Under the pieces are notes generated by a model that ran no database searches, was not told the DNA's origin, and saw only the letters and a program-made list of their open reading frames with translations. Positions 17,351 through 26,280 of a stretch of 64,000 bases of DNA are shown here, one piece after another. Made by a program: the position numbers and the translations under genes. This DNA is from Planococcus shenhongbingii (lineage in GTDB: Bacteria; Bacillota; Bacilli; Bacillales_A; Planococcaceae). The stretch spans positions 1,860,001-1,924,000 of the forward strand of contig NZ_CP129235.1 in the NCBI RefSeq assembly GCF_030413635.1, in the 5' to 3' direction. Position 1 is the first letter of the stretch. Every line of letters starts with the position of its first letter.

Positions 17351-18088
17351 GTGGGTTTTAATCAGCTAAAAGTAGAGGATATTGAAATAATACAACAAAA
17401 GATATATGAAAATGCTATAGAACTGCTTGAAGATGCAGAGCTATTATATAACAATGAAAAGTATGCTAGAGCCCATGCTTGTGCTCAATTTAGCATTGAA
17501 GAATTTGGGAAGTTACCTATGCTCTTAACAGTAAGCGCACAGGTAAGTAAAGGGGATAAGGTAAACTGGAAGGATTTAAATAATAGGTTAAGAGATCATA
17601 AAACAAAAACCTCCCTCAGCTTTGCTTTAATTGAGGTTATGGTAAGAAGCATGATAGAAAAAATAAAAGTAGAAAACATAGAGGACTACCAGTTAGATTT
17701 GTATGTCCTTTTTCCTGATAGTATAAATGATTTTAAAAAATTCCTTGAGCAAGATTTTGAACTAGTTCCCTATGCTATTTTTGAGAGTCTTGACAAATCT
17801 AGAGAAGAGTTAAGTAAGGAATATAGGGTTAGGCAGGCAGTTGCATCTGTACTTAATAAATATAAAAACTTGAGTTTGTATGCAGATTTTAATGATGGGG
17901 ATTTTGTTAAACCAAGTGAGGTTATACATGAAAAAAGGAGTAGAGACAGAATAAAAGCAGCTTTAATACAACAAAAGATAATGAAAATTTTGCACCCAGC
18001 AAACAATGCCCCTTATAAAATTAAAAATTTTTCACTTTTTGATTCCATACAAGCTGAATTAAGAAATAAAATCTTTGAAGAAAAGTAA
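17351..18088 (+). CDS. AbiV-family (HEPN) abortive-infection protein
   Basis: 245 residues. The N-terminal third, YENAIELLEDAELLYNNEKYARAHACAQFSIEEFGKLPML, matches the HEPN_AbiV pattern: paired helices carrying rising A-rich repeats and the EE-GK turn. AbiV of Lactococcus arrests phage by blocking translation of infected cells; this protein is longer than the minimal domain and has an unassigned charged C-terminus. The start is GTG 17351 with TAGGAGAT upstream. It has its own leader and converges on the serine recombinase with a shared bidirectional terminator, typical of accessory cargo near an attachment site. Confidence 0.75.
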   Translation: MGFNQLKVEDIEIIQQKIYENAIELLEDAELLYNNEKYARAHACAQFSIEEFGKLPMLLTVSAQVSKGDKVNWKDLNNRLRDHKTKTSLSFALIEVMVRSMIEKIKVENIEDYQLDLYVLFPDSINDFKKFLEQDFELVPYAIFESLDKSREELSKEYRVRQAVASVLNKYKNLSLYADFNDGDFVKPSEVIHEKRSRDRIKAALIQQKIMKILHPANNAPYKIKNFSLFDSIQAELRNKIFEEK

Positions 18089-18091
18089 AAA

Positions 18092-18114
18092 GAGAGGGCT
18101 ATTACAGCTCTCTC
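18092..18114. terminator. Bidirectional terminator between AbiV and recombinase
   Basis: GAGAGGGCT pairs with AGCTCTCTC over a five-base loop, lying between converging genes and overlapping the recombinase stop codon. Confidence 0.7.
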
Positions 18115-19601
18115 CAATGAATGTCCAGTACAGGTTTATTATCAGTATCTTTACTTTTAACATAGTATATCTTTTCAATAAGAAGTTTTAAGGTAGCATT
18201 TTGCTCCTCCAATTGCATCTCCCCAAAGTTATCAATTTTCTTCAGCACTTCTTTAACTTTTTCAGCTTGAGCAGAGGCATCTAAAACAGTTAGTTTACCC
18301 TCAGTTGTTTTAATTTCTTTCATTAAACAAGTTTTCACCTCATTAATCTGCTCCTTGTTATTCTGATAGGTTTCTTTATCTAAACTTTCATCTAAATATA
18401 AATCAAGTAGCCTCTGTTCTTTTCTTTCATGCTTTCTTAGTTCAGATTGCATTGTTGTTAGTGACCAGATTAATTTGTTTTCTAATTCATGTGTATTATC
18501 AACAAGCAGTTGTTCCAGTGCCATTTCTAGTTCTGCTCTGTAGTTTTGCAATGATTGAATTACAGCATCTTCAATAATATCTATCTTACAGCCACTGTTG
18601 TAACACTGAGGCTCCATTTCTATTTTATGTCTGCAAGGTCTAATCTGAAAGAAAGAATATGTTTTCCCTGATTTTCTAACTTTAGTGTTCTGTTGAATAG
18701 TTAGATTCTTACCACAGATTCCACAAGCCACTAACTTGTTTACACTTGATTTAATCCCCAAAGAGTAAAGGTTTTCTCTAGACCTTCTAGAGATAAACAT
18801 ATTTTGAATTTTATCAAATTCATCCTCAGTAAGAATTGCCTCATGTGTTCCTGTAGCAGTTGCTATTTTCTTCAACCTCTTGGAGTTATAGCTGCTTTCT
18901 CCTAAATACACCCTGTTCTTAAGAATTCTCAGTACAGTGTCTGGTCTGATCAAAATGCCTTTTCTAGTTCTGAATCCTAAAGCATTTAATTTATCAGCTA
19001 TCTGTTTAGAGGAGTATCCTGACAAAGCTAAGTTAGCCATTTCTCTAATGATTGGTTTTTCATCTGGATGAATAAGAAGTAGTTTAGAGTTCTTATCCCA
19101 TATGTAGCCTAATGGAGCAATAGAACCCATCCATCTGTTTTTAATAGCTACAGCATCATACTTACCTTTATTAAGTCTGTGTCTGATTCTCTTATACTCA
19201 AAAGCAGAAAGGACAGAGGTAAAGCCAAACAACAACTCTTGATTCTCATCTGTGAGGTCAATTATATTATCAGGAGTTTCAATGATGATGCCATGTTCAA
19301 TAAAGAGTTCCTTTAACTCTGCTGAATCCCTTTCATCTCTACTTAGGCGATCAGGATGAGAAACCAAAACTCTATCAAAATTCCCCTGTATGATTCCCTC
19401 AATCATTTTAGCCAGTTCAGGTCTGTTCCATTTTATAGAAGATTCCACTTCTTGAAACAGTTCATACTCATAATTTTTAATATCAGCAATTCTGATTAAT
19501 GTCTCTCTCTGATTCTGTAATGTTGCCTCTAATCCATTTTCTTCTTCTCTAGACTTTCTAACATATACTGCAACTTTCTTTTTCAAATTTACCTTTTCCA
19601 T
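18102..19601 (-). CDS. Large serine recombinase (integrase)
   Basis: 499 residues, of the SprA/phiC31-like family. The N-terminal resolvase domain (about 10-150) has catalytic Ser17 in YVRKSREEE, plus HPDRLSRDERD. The recombinase domain follows (about 165-270, ARLGY-like APLGYIWD, then RPDTVLRILKNRVYLGE). A zinc ribbon (CGICGK ... C ... YNSGC, about 300-345) and a C-terminal coiled coil (about 365-470) come next. It integrates DNA between short attP and attB sites. Its position 110 bases inside the right junction and the exact restoration of the split host gene make it the enzyme that inserted this element. ATG has AGGGAGAGTT upstream. Confidence 0.92.
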   Translation of the reverse strand: MEKVNLKKKVAVYVRKSREEENGLEATLQNQRETLIRIADIKNYEYELFQEVESSIKWNRPELAKMIEGIIQGNFDRVLVSHPDRLSRDERDSAELKELFIEHGIIIETPDNIIDLTDENQELLFGFTSVLSAFEYKRIRHRLNKGKYDAVAIKNRWMGSIAPLGYIWDKNSKLLLIHPDEKPIIREMANLALSGYSSKQIADKLNALGFRTRKGILIRPDTVLRILKNRVYLGESSYNSKRLKKIATATGTHEAILTEDEFDKIQNMFISRRSRENLYSLGIKSSVNKLVACGICGKNLTIQQNTKVRKSGKTYSFFQIRPCRHKIEMEPQCYNSGCKIDIIEDAVIQSLQNYRAELEMALEQLLVDNTHELENKLIWSLTTMQSELRKHERKEQRLLDLYLDESLDKETYQNNKEQINEVKTCLMKEIKTTEGKLTVLDASAQAEKVKEVLKKIDNFGEMQLEEQNATLKLLIEKIYYVKSKDTDNKPVLDIHWREL

Positions 19602-19725
19602 TAATAACTCTCCCTTTTTACTCTATCTCTTCTTTATTACTCTCATTAGAAAAAAGTATGAAAGTGTGACTGAAAGCTGATAATAGAGTGTTTTCAAAGG
19701 GGTTGAACTATGATTTATCCATCAA

Positions 19726-20231
19726 TTAGGCAAAGCACTTGGAGCAACTGTAATTGCCACAGCGCGAAATAAGGAAAATGAGGAGTTCTGCCGCAACCAA
19801 GGAGCTGACTACACCTTTAATCCAGAAGAACAGACATTCGAAGAAGCCATTGCTGAATTTACCGATGGTCAAGGAGTAAATGTAATTTACGATACGGTTG
19901 GTAAGGATGCCTATGCCAACGCTGTCAACAGTATTACTATAGGGGACGAGTGGTGTTGATTGGTTTTGCTAGCGGAACATGGGGAGTCCCGGATCCAGGG
20001 CATATCTTATGGAAGGGGTATTCTGTAACCGGGGCACTCCACTCAGTTCGTTCAAGAAAAGAACGTACGGATAGTATTGCGGTTTTAAATAACTTGCTGG
20101 AAGAAGGGAAAATATCTCCCCTCCCCACCACTGTCCATGATTTTGATGGTGCTGTGAATGCCTTGGCCTCTCTTCGTGACCCACAACCAGGATTAGTTGT
20201 TGTACGAGGAACCCAATCATCAGCTTGTTAA
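19726..20231 (+). pseudogene. Quinone oxidoreductase, right fragment
   Basis: Continues the gene broken at 6919: LGKALGATVIATARNKENEEF, then FTDGQGVNVIYDTVGKDAY and, after a one-base loss near 19940, RVVLIGFASGTWGVPDPGH to the natural C-terminus. The frameshift at TATAGGGGACGAG shows decay independent of the insertion. With the 5' part also missing at 6749, the gene is dead on both sides of the element. Confidence 0.85.
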
Positions 20232-20436
20232 CATAGTTGATGCGTTTACCGAATCATCACTTTTCGTAAATAGAATATTTCCACGTTAACTGTAGCGCTC
20301 TAAAGATGCTCTATTCGCGTCTTTAGAACCCTTTTTTATTCATATGTTGATTCAATGTCATAGTTAGGCTGCAGTGGAATTTCTGTGTCGTAAGAGCAGA
20401 GTAATAAATGGACACTTGAATTTCATCATGTTATAG

Positions 20437-20448
20437 TTAGCCCGCTAA
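20437..20448. promoter_or_regulatory. MarR operator candidate 1
   Basis: TTAGC-CC-GCTAA, a perfect palindrome 31 bases upstream of the marR start. The same arms recur twice in front of the monooxygenase gene. Confidence 0.6.
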
Positions 20449-20478
20449 TTACATTAAACCTATTTGAGGGGATGCCAT

Positions 20479-20904
20479 ATGGAAGAGAAGGTTGATTGTG
20501 AGATTCGTGAGCTGTTGGATAAAATTTCATCTCGAATGCGTCGAGACTACAGCGAGAGTCTAAGAGAACTTAACCTGTACGTAGGTCAAGATAAGCTGCT
20601 TTTTCGTTTATGGTCAGGCGATGGGGTCACACAAATACAGTTAGTTGAGCATTTAAATTGTGAACCCCCCACGGTGACAAATATGGTTAAATCACTGGAG
20701 CAAAACGGATTCATTTACCGGAAACGTGATCAGAAAGATGCCAGGGTGATGCGGATTTTTCTAACCGATGAGGGAAGAGAGCTGGAAAAACCGGTTAAAA
20801 TCAAATGGAGACGGCAACAAGAAAAATTACTCAATTCGATTTTACTGGAAGAGCGCATGCTGTTAAGACGCATCATGAAGCAAATGGAGAGTAATTTGTT
20901 TTAA
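20479..20904 (+). CDS. MarR-family regulator
   Basis: 141-residue winged-helix regulator. The recognition region is VTQIQLVEHLNCEPPTVTNMVKSLEQNGFI (about residues 52-81), followed by the wing RDQKDARVMRIFLTDEG. Two cysteines (near residues 7 and 62) could make it redox- or thiol-sensing, though this is only suggested. ATG 20479 follows GAGGGG by 7 bases; the upstream TTG 20464 overlaps that site. Palindromes TTAGC-NN-GCTAA precede both this gene and the monooxygenase operon, so it likely represses both. Confidence 0.85.
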   Translation: MEEKVDCEIRELLDKISSRMRRDYSESLRELNLYVGQDKLLFRLWSGDGVTQIQLVEHLNCEPPTVTNMVKSLEQNGFIYRKRDQKDARVMRIFLTDEGRELEKPVKIKWRRQQEKLLNSILLEERMLLRRIMKQMESNLF

Positions 20905-20923
20905 GTACTCTCCTGCTATATAC

Positions 20924-20990
20924 TTAGCAAGCTAATTAAAATCGATTTACAAATATATGCTTAGCAGGCTAATTAAAATCGGTTTACGAA
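20924..20990. promoter_or_regulatory. Tandem MarR operator candidates 2 and 3
   Basis: Two near-identical 37-base units each contain TTAGC-NN-GCTAA (20924-20935 and 20961-20972) followed by TTAAAATCG and TTTAC. A weaker relative (TAACTAAAATCGATTTA) lies near 22578, before the flavin reductase. They probably bind the MarR protein encoded just upstream. Confidence 0.6.
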
Positions 20991-21226
20991 TAAAAGAAAT
21001 TGTTCGTTTCTATAATTCCTTAGTGACTTCGTCGTCCCTCTGTTGCAGGAGAAAAGAGGTTGAATCTGCTGCTTGGCGAGTAAATCGTGGCCTTCCGTAC
21101 CCATAGAACTGATAGGCCCTTTCATCACATCAAAGATCATAGGACACGGGTGTGCGACGAAAAATCACCAGCAGGTTTAGTAGCTAAACAGAAACGAGAT
21201 TCAACCAATTATTGAAAGAAGATAGG

Positions 21227-22563
21227 ATGGAAAAAATGAAAACAGAAAAGAAAATGCAACTTGCACTACAACTGGTTTCGGGGTACGGAGTTGAATCCAG
21301 CGCTTGGCGGATGCCCGGAACTGATCCGGCAGCCTACACGAACACAGATAGTTATGTCGAGATGGCCAAAATGGCTGAAAAAGGAAAATTTCAGATGGTT
21401 TTTATAGCCGATACTCCGGTAATAGGGGGGATCTGGGGCGGCAGAGCCCAACGTTCCCTATGGATCCCATGTTAGCGCTGATGGCTGTTGCCAGGGAAAC
21501 GGAACGGATCGGGCTTGTCGCGACCCTGTCCACGACGTTCAATTATCCGTATAACCTGGCGCGCCAGTTCAAGGCATTGGACGTCATCAGCCACGGACGG
21601 GTCGGCTGGAACGCAGTGACGACCTCCAATCCAGCTGCGGCAGCGAATTTCGGCGCGCAGCCTTTAAGCCGCAAGGAGCGGTATGCCATGGCGCATGAAT
21701 CCATCCAAATTGTTCAAGCGTTGTGGGGAAGCTGGGAAGAAGATGCCTGGACATTGGATGTAGAAGGTGGTCAGTTTGCCGACATGGACAAAATTAAGCC
21801 GATCAATCTTCAAGGGCACTACCATGGTTCACGCGGTCCATTGGCGATCCCGCCTTCTGAACAAGGACAGCCGGTGATCTTCCAGGCTGGAGGCGGGTAT
21901 GAAGGGCTGGAGCTGGCAGGGAGTTATGCTTCTGGTGTCTATGCCAATCCTTATGATATCGAATCTGCCCGCGAACAACGACAGGCCATTCGACAAAGCG
22001 CTGTTCGTTTCGGGAGAAATCCTGACGACATTAAGCTGATTGCAGGTTTTATTTTTTCAATAGGCTCAACCGAAGAAGAAGCTCTTGACCGGCGAAGACA
22101 GTTAATGAGTCTTGCTTCTGACGAGATTCCAGATAGAGTTCGCTATCTAGGGGCTATGATTGGATTGGCCTTATCGGTGGATGCGATGGATATCAACGAG
22201 CCGATTCCAACGGAGATGCTGAAACGAGCTTATCCTAGCCCTCAGGATCCGCGTTCTCCCCAGGCCTTGGAGTTGGCTTTAAAAGGACTTTCCATTCGGG
22301 ATATCCTGGCCCACGGAGTGATCAATTATCATCCTGTCGTTGCGGGCACGCCAACGCAGGTTGCAGACTTTATGGAAGAATGGTTTCTGGCAGAGGCAGT
22401 TGACGGGTTCTCTGTGGTACCAGATATAGCAGCTGATGGGGTCGAGGATTTTGTTGATTTGGTGGTTCCGATTTTACAGGAACGCGGGCTGTATCATGAA
22501 GATTATGAAGGGGAAACGCTGCGGGAGCATATGGGTGTTCCATACCAGTACGGACCCCTTTAA
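21227..22563 (+). pseudogene. LLM flavin monooxygenase (NtaA/SnaA/DszA type), frameshifted
   Basis: Flavin-dependent two-component monooxygenase, about 445 codons if repaired. The first part (to about 21425) reads QLALQLVSGYGVESSAWRMPG ... FIADTPVIGG. In a G6 run at 21425-21430 the frame breaks; one more G would give DLGRQSPTFPMDPM and continue into VARETERIGLVATLSTTFNYPYNLARQFKALD to the C-terminus MGVPYQYGPL. Everything else is intact, so the lesion is recent, phase-variable or a sequencing error. It is first in the MarR-controlled cluster, with a flavin reductase 70 bases downstream as partner. Relatives oxidise nitrilotriacetate, sulfones or sulfur compounds. Confidence 0.85.
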
Positions 22564-22634
22564 CAGAGGCAGATAAGTTAACTAAAATCGATTTATATAG
22601 AAAAAGTAATTGGCGCAGAAAAAGGGAATTTATT

Positions 22635-23135
22635 ATGTTAAATGAAGATAATCAACGGTTGTTCAAAGAAGCAATGGGTAATTATCCCACAGGTGTTACT
22701 GTGGTCACGACGACAAATCGTGAGGGGGATCCAGTCGGAATAACGGTGAATTCATTTGCCTCTGTATCGCTGAATCCACTTATGATTCTTTGGTTCAATG
22801 ATCGGAAAGCTTCGTCAATTGATACGTTTACAAAAAGCGGAAAGTTCATAGTCCATCTATTGGCAGATGATCAGCAGGAGTTAGTTAAGCTGTTTTCAAG
22901 CAAAAATGTAGACCGTTTTAGCAAGATTAAATGGGGTTTCTCGGATAATCAGCTGCCTGTTCTTGAAGGTGCTTTCGCGGTCCTGGAATGTGAAACAGTT
23001 CAAACGGTGGAAGCAGGGGATCATACTATCTTAATCGGAGCCGTTACAAATATACGAACGGAAAAAAAGGATCCCTTGCTCTATCATCGCAGGCACATCG
23101 GGGCGATTCCATCAGAGTTTTATGAGCGTATGTGA
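22635..23135 (+). CDS. Flavin reductase (HpaC/DszD-like)
   Basis: 166-residue FMN-binding split-barrel enzyme that supplies reduced FMN to a monooxygenase partner using NAD(P)H. Characteristic parts: MGNYPTGVTVVTT at the N-terminus, GITVNSFASVSLNPLMILW (about 35-55) contacting FMN, and AGDHTILIGAV near residue 130. It lies between LLM monooxygenase genes, which is the usual partner arrangement. AAAGGGAA precedes the ATG. Confidence 0.92.
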   Translation: MLNEDNQRLFKEAMGNYPTGVTVVTTTNREGDPVGITVNSFASVSLNPLMILWFNDRKASSIDTFTKSGKFIVHLLADDQQELVKLFSSKNVDRFSKIKWGFSDNQLPVLEGAFAVLECETVQTVEAGDHTILIGAVTNIRTEKKDPLLYHRRHIGAIPSEFYERM

Positions 23136-23157
23136 CCTAACAACAGAGGTGCTATAA

Positions 23158-23385
23158 ATGAAAATTGAGGATGCAATCCTTGCTTGTATAGAAGACCACC
23201 CGGGAACAAGCGCAAAGAAAATTGTTTCTTGTTTGGACAGAAAAACAAGCAGAGTAGCGGAGGAGTTGAAGGCGCAAGCTTCCATTTTTAAGCAGTTGCG
23301 CACATTGAAGAGAAAAGGGAATGTTCATAATAGAGGAAATCGCTGGTACTTTATAAATCGCGAAAATCGGATGGATGGCGTATAG
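23158..23385 (+). CDS. Small winged-helix protein, 75 residues
   Basis: MKIEDAILACIEDHPGTSAKKIVSCLD ... KQLRTLKRKGNVHNRGNRWYFI reads as a compact winged helix-turn-helix, with the C-terminal strand pair as wing. It overlaps closely with the flavin reductase operon (22 bases downstream) and has an ACAGAGGTG ribosome site. A regulator role is inferred; no family name is recognised. Confidence 0.6.
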   Translation: MKIEDAILACIEDHPGTSAKKIVSCLDRKTSRVAEELKAQASIFKQLRTLKRKGNVHNRGNRWYFINRENRMDGV

Positions 23386-23478
23386 GTTTTCAGTCGCCTT
23401 TAGTAGGGGCAGCAGCTATAAAATGGCTTCTTTTTCATCGGCTTTAACTTTTACTTCTATTTCCATACAATAATTTGA

Positions 23479-23929
<451 letters not shown>

Positions 23930-24016
23930 ATATTTAAAAATGGTGCTCCATTACGATCTGTAGGATAAACCAGATTCTAGGATTCCTCAATTCAACTATG
24001 AAAGAGGGTTAACAAA

Positions 24017-25147
24017 ATGAAAAATAGAAAAAAGTTAAAATTAGGTGCTGTGCTTGAAGGTGTTGGCTGGAACTATATGGGATGGAGACATCCAGAGATG
24101 CCTGCCGATGCGTCTGAAAATATTGATCACTATGTAAAACAGGCAGAGATAGCAGAAACTGCAAAATTTGATACGCTATTTTTAATCGATGTCAGCCATG
24201 TTGGACCAGGGAACATTCCGCATTACTTGAGTTTCTTTGAAGGTGTCAGTCTTATGTCGGCACTTAGTATGGCTACTAAAAATATTGGCCTTTCAGCGAC
24301 AATTGCTAGTTCGTATGGAGATCCATATACAGCAGCAAGACAAATTTTATCACTAGATAAAATTAGTAAAGGAAGGGCTTCTTTAAACTTAATTACTTCA
24401 AATCCCGGGGGCCTGGTTAACTTTAGCCGTGGGCACTTGTCAAAAAATGATTTATATCCTATGCAAAAGGAATTTATGGAAATTGTCTTAGGATTATGGG
24501 ATACGTATGAAGATGATGCTTTTATCCGCGATAAAGCAAGTGGGGTATTTTTGGATCCAAATAAGATGCACACTTTAAATTATCGAGGAAATTACTTTTC
24601 GGTAGATGGTCCATTAAGTATTAGTCGTTCAGCCCAAGGAAGACCAGTACTTTTTACGGCAGGTACTTCTTCCAATATGATGGAAAATGCTGCAAAGTAT
24701 ACGGACGCAGCCCTTATTCATAATGATTCTCTTGCTGAAATCGTGGAAATGGCGACAGAGCTGAAAAAACGAGTAGCCTTAGAAGGGCGATCACCGGAAG
24801 ACTTTATTGTTGCAGTGCTTGAAAACCCAATCGTAGGTAGAACTGAAAAAGAAGCAGAAGAAAAGTTCAGAGAATTAGAAATCTTGATGCCCCATTATAG
24901 AATACCAAAACCTAGATTTTTCGGTTCAGCAGAAAAAGTAGCCGATAAAGTTCAGGAATGGTATGAAGCAGGTGCAATGGATCTGTTCTTAGTAAAACAA
25001 GAGTATCCAACAGGACTACAAGATTTCGCTGATTTAGTCGTTCCCATTTTACAGGATAGAGGCATTTTCCGTACAGAATATGAATCAAATACGTTACGAG
25101 GTAATTTAGAATTGCCTATTCCAGAAAGTAAATACGCACGACTTTAG
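24017..25147 (+). CDS. LLM flavin monooxygenase (NtaA/SnaA/DszA type)
   Basis: 376-residue class-A luciferase-like monooxygenase using FMNH2 from a partner reductase. Seen: GAVLEGVGWNYMGWRHPEMP at the N-terminus, LSATIASSYGDPYTAARQILSLDKIS (about 93-118), NLITSNPGG and the LDPNKMHTLNYRGNYFSVDGPLS segment. It is about 60 residues shorter than typical members, the shortfall falling in the middle, so substrate range may differ. GAGGGTTAAC precedes the ATG. It begins a three-gene LLM run and belongs with the MarR cluster. Confidence 0.88.
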   Translation: MKNRKKLKLGAVLEGVGWNYMGWRHPEMPADASENIDHYVKQAEIAETAKFDTLFLIDVSHVGPGNIPHYLSFFEGVSLMSALSMATKNIGLSATIASSYGDPYTAARQILSLDKISKGRASLNLITSNPGGLVNFSRGHLSKNDLYPMQKEFMEIVLGLWDTYEDDAFIRDKASGVFLDPNKMHTLNYRGNYFSVDGPLSISRSAQGRPVLFTAGTSSNMMENAAKYTDAALIHNDSLAEIVEMATELKKRVALEGRSPEDFIVAVLENPIVGRTEKEAEEKFRELEILMPHYRIPKPRFFGSAEKVADKVQEWYEAGAMDLFLVKQEYPTGLQDFADLVVPILQDRGIFRTEYESNTLRGNLELPIPESKYARL

Positions 25148-25205
25148 AGAAGAAAATAAGTACCAAATTGGGGCATAACATAAGAAGATTGGAAGGGTGC
25201 AAAAA

Positions 25206-26198
25206 ATGAGATTAAGTATTCTAGACCAAGTCCCTGTTACGAAGGGAAATACAGCAGTAGATGCGTTAAAAAATGCGGAAGAATTGGCCGTTTTGGGCGA
25301 TGAATTAGGCTATCATCGCATGTGGATGGCGGAACATCACGGAATGGATATCTTGGCAAGCTCAGCTCCTGAAGTCATCGCCGCTCATTTGGCTGCTAAA
25401 ACGAGAACGATTCGAATCGGTACCGGGGGCGTGATGATGATGCATTATTCCCCATTGAAACTAGCCGAAGTGTTTAAAACATTAAGTGCATTTTCACCAG
25501 GCAGGATCGATTTTGGTGTTGGCCGAGCTGCGGGCGGGGATCAGCGTTCCATCTATGCTTTATCCGAAGGACGCCAGCCAATGGTAAACAATATGTATGA
25601 AAAACTGGATACAGCGCTACAGCTGATCAACGACGAAGTACCCGAAGATGATTTGTATAATAAAACAATCGCAACACCGTCCCAAGTTGTTTTGCCGGAA
25701 GCTTGGCTGCTGGGTGCGACTGGCAACAGTGCTATTCAGGCAGGGATCCGGGGGATTGGTTATTCATTTGCCCAGTTTTTCAACGGCCAAATGTCCAAGG
25801 AGATACTGGATGCATACAAAAAGAACTTTCAACCTTCTGCTTTTATGGAAAAACCGGAAATTAATGTTTCCTATATGGTGACAACCGCTGAAACAAATGA
25901 GGAAGCTGAATTCGAAGCAAAGTCTCAAGATATCTCGCGTTTACTGTTTACGAAGGGAAAAATAGCACCGGTTTTGACACCTGAGGAAGCCAGTGATTAT
26001 CCATTGACGGAAATGGATCGCATGATCATTCAAGATAACCGTGAAATCCATTTAGTGGGAGCTGCGAAAGAAATTGCGATGCTCTTACAAAAAGAGCAAC
26101 AACAATATGGATTTGATGAAGCGATGATTGTCAGTATTCCCCATGCCCAAGAAAAACGCCTGGAAGTCTACCGGTTGCTGGCCAAGGAATTGTTATGA
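25206..26198 (+). CDS. LLM oxidoreductase, MsnO8/luciferase group 1 family
   Basis: 330-residue flavin-dependent enzyme of the MsnO8/YvbT-like group. The N-terminus LSILDQVPVTKGNTAVDALKNA, LGYHRMWMAEHHGMDILASSAPEVIAAHLA and GTGGVMMMHYSPLKLAE are group signatures. ATG 25206 is used because GGAAGGGTG sits 8 bases upstream; the GTG at 25197 overlaps that site. It lies 58 bases after the previous LLM gene, in the same direction, so one operon is likely. Substrate unknown. Confidence 0.88.
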   Translation: MRLSILDQVPVTKGNTAVDALKNAEELAVLGDELGYHRMWMAEHHGMDILASSAPEVIAAHLAAKTRTIRIGTGGVMMMHYSPLKLAEVFKTLSAFSPGRIDFGVGRAAGGDQRSIYALSEGRQPMVNNMYEKLDTALQLINDEVPEDDLYNKTIATPSQVVLPEAWLLGATGNSAIQAGIRGIGYSFAQFFNGQMSKEILDAYKKNFQPSAFMEKPEINVSYMVTTAETNEEAEFEAKSQDISRLLFTKGKIAPVLTPEEASDYPLTEMDRMIIQDNREIHLVGAAKEIAMLLQKEQQQYGFDEAMIVSIPHAQEKRLEVYRLLAKELL

Positions 26199-26280
26199 GT
26201 TTGAGTGAATGATTGAAGGAAATAAAATTTCCTCATGACAAGATATTTATGTTACGAGGATGTGGCAGGAGAACGAATAT

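Larger units (their letters stand above)
6917..19726. mobile_element. CpG-depleted serine-recombinase integrative element
   Basis: About 12.8 kb inserted into the quinone-oxidoreductase gene; removing it restores that reading frame, with CAA or CAAT as the likely crossover core (6917-6920 and 19723-19726). A large serine recombinase lies at the right end facing inward. The whole interval has only about seven CpG dinucleotides (near 7317, 9663, 12549, 14381, 15850, 17536, 19348) against dense CpG in flanking DNA; arginine is coded almost only by AGA/AGG. Cargo: dCTP-deaminase-like membrane protein, dUTPase, TIR protein, AbiV-like protein. Backbone: short tyrosine recombinase, P-loop ATPase and an unknown three-gene operon. 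No capsid, tail, conjugation or replication-initiator gene was recognised, so phage relic, satellite or ICE-like status is open. Confidence 0.85.

Noticed and set aside
19937..20220. Minus-strand ORFs opposite the right oxidoreductase fragment
   Set aside because: Antisense of clear dehydrogenase sequence.
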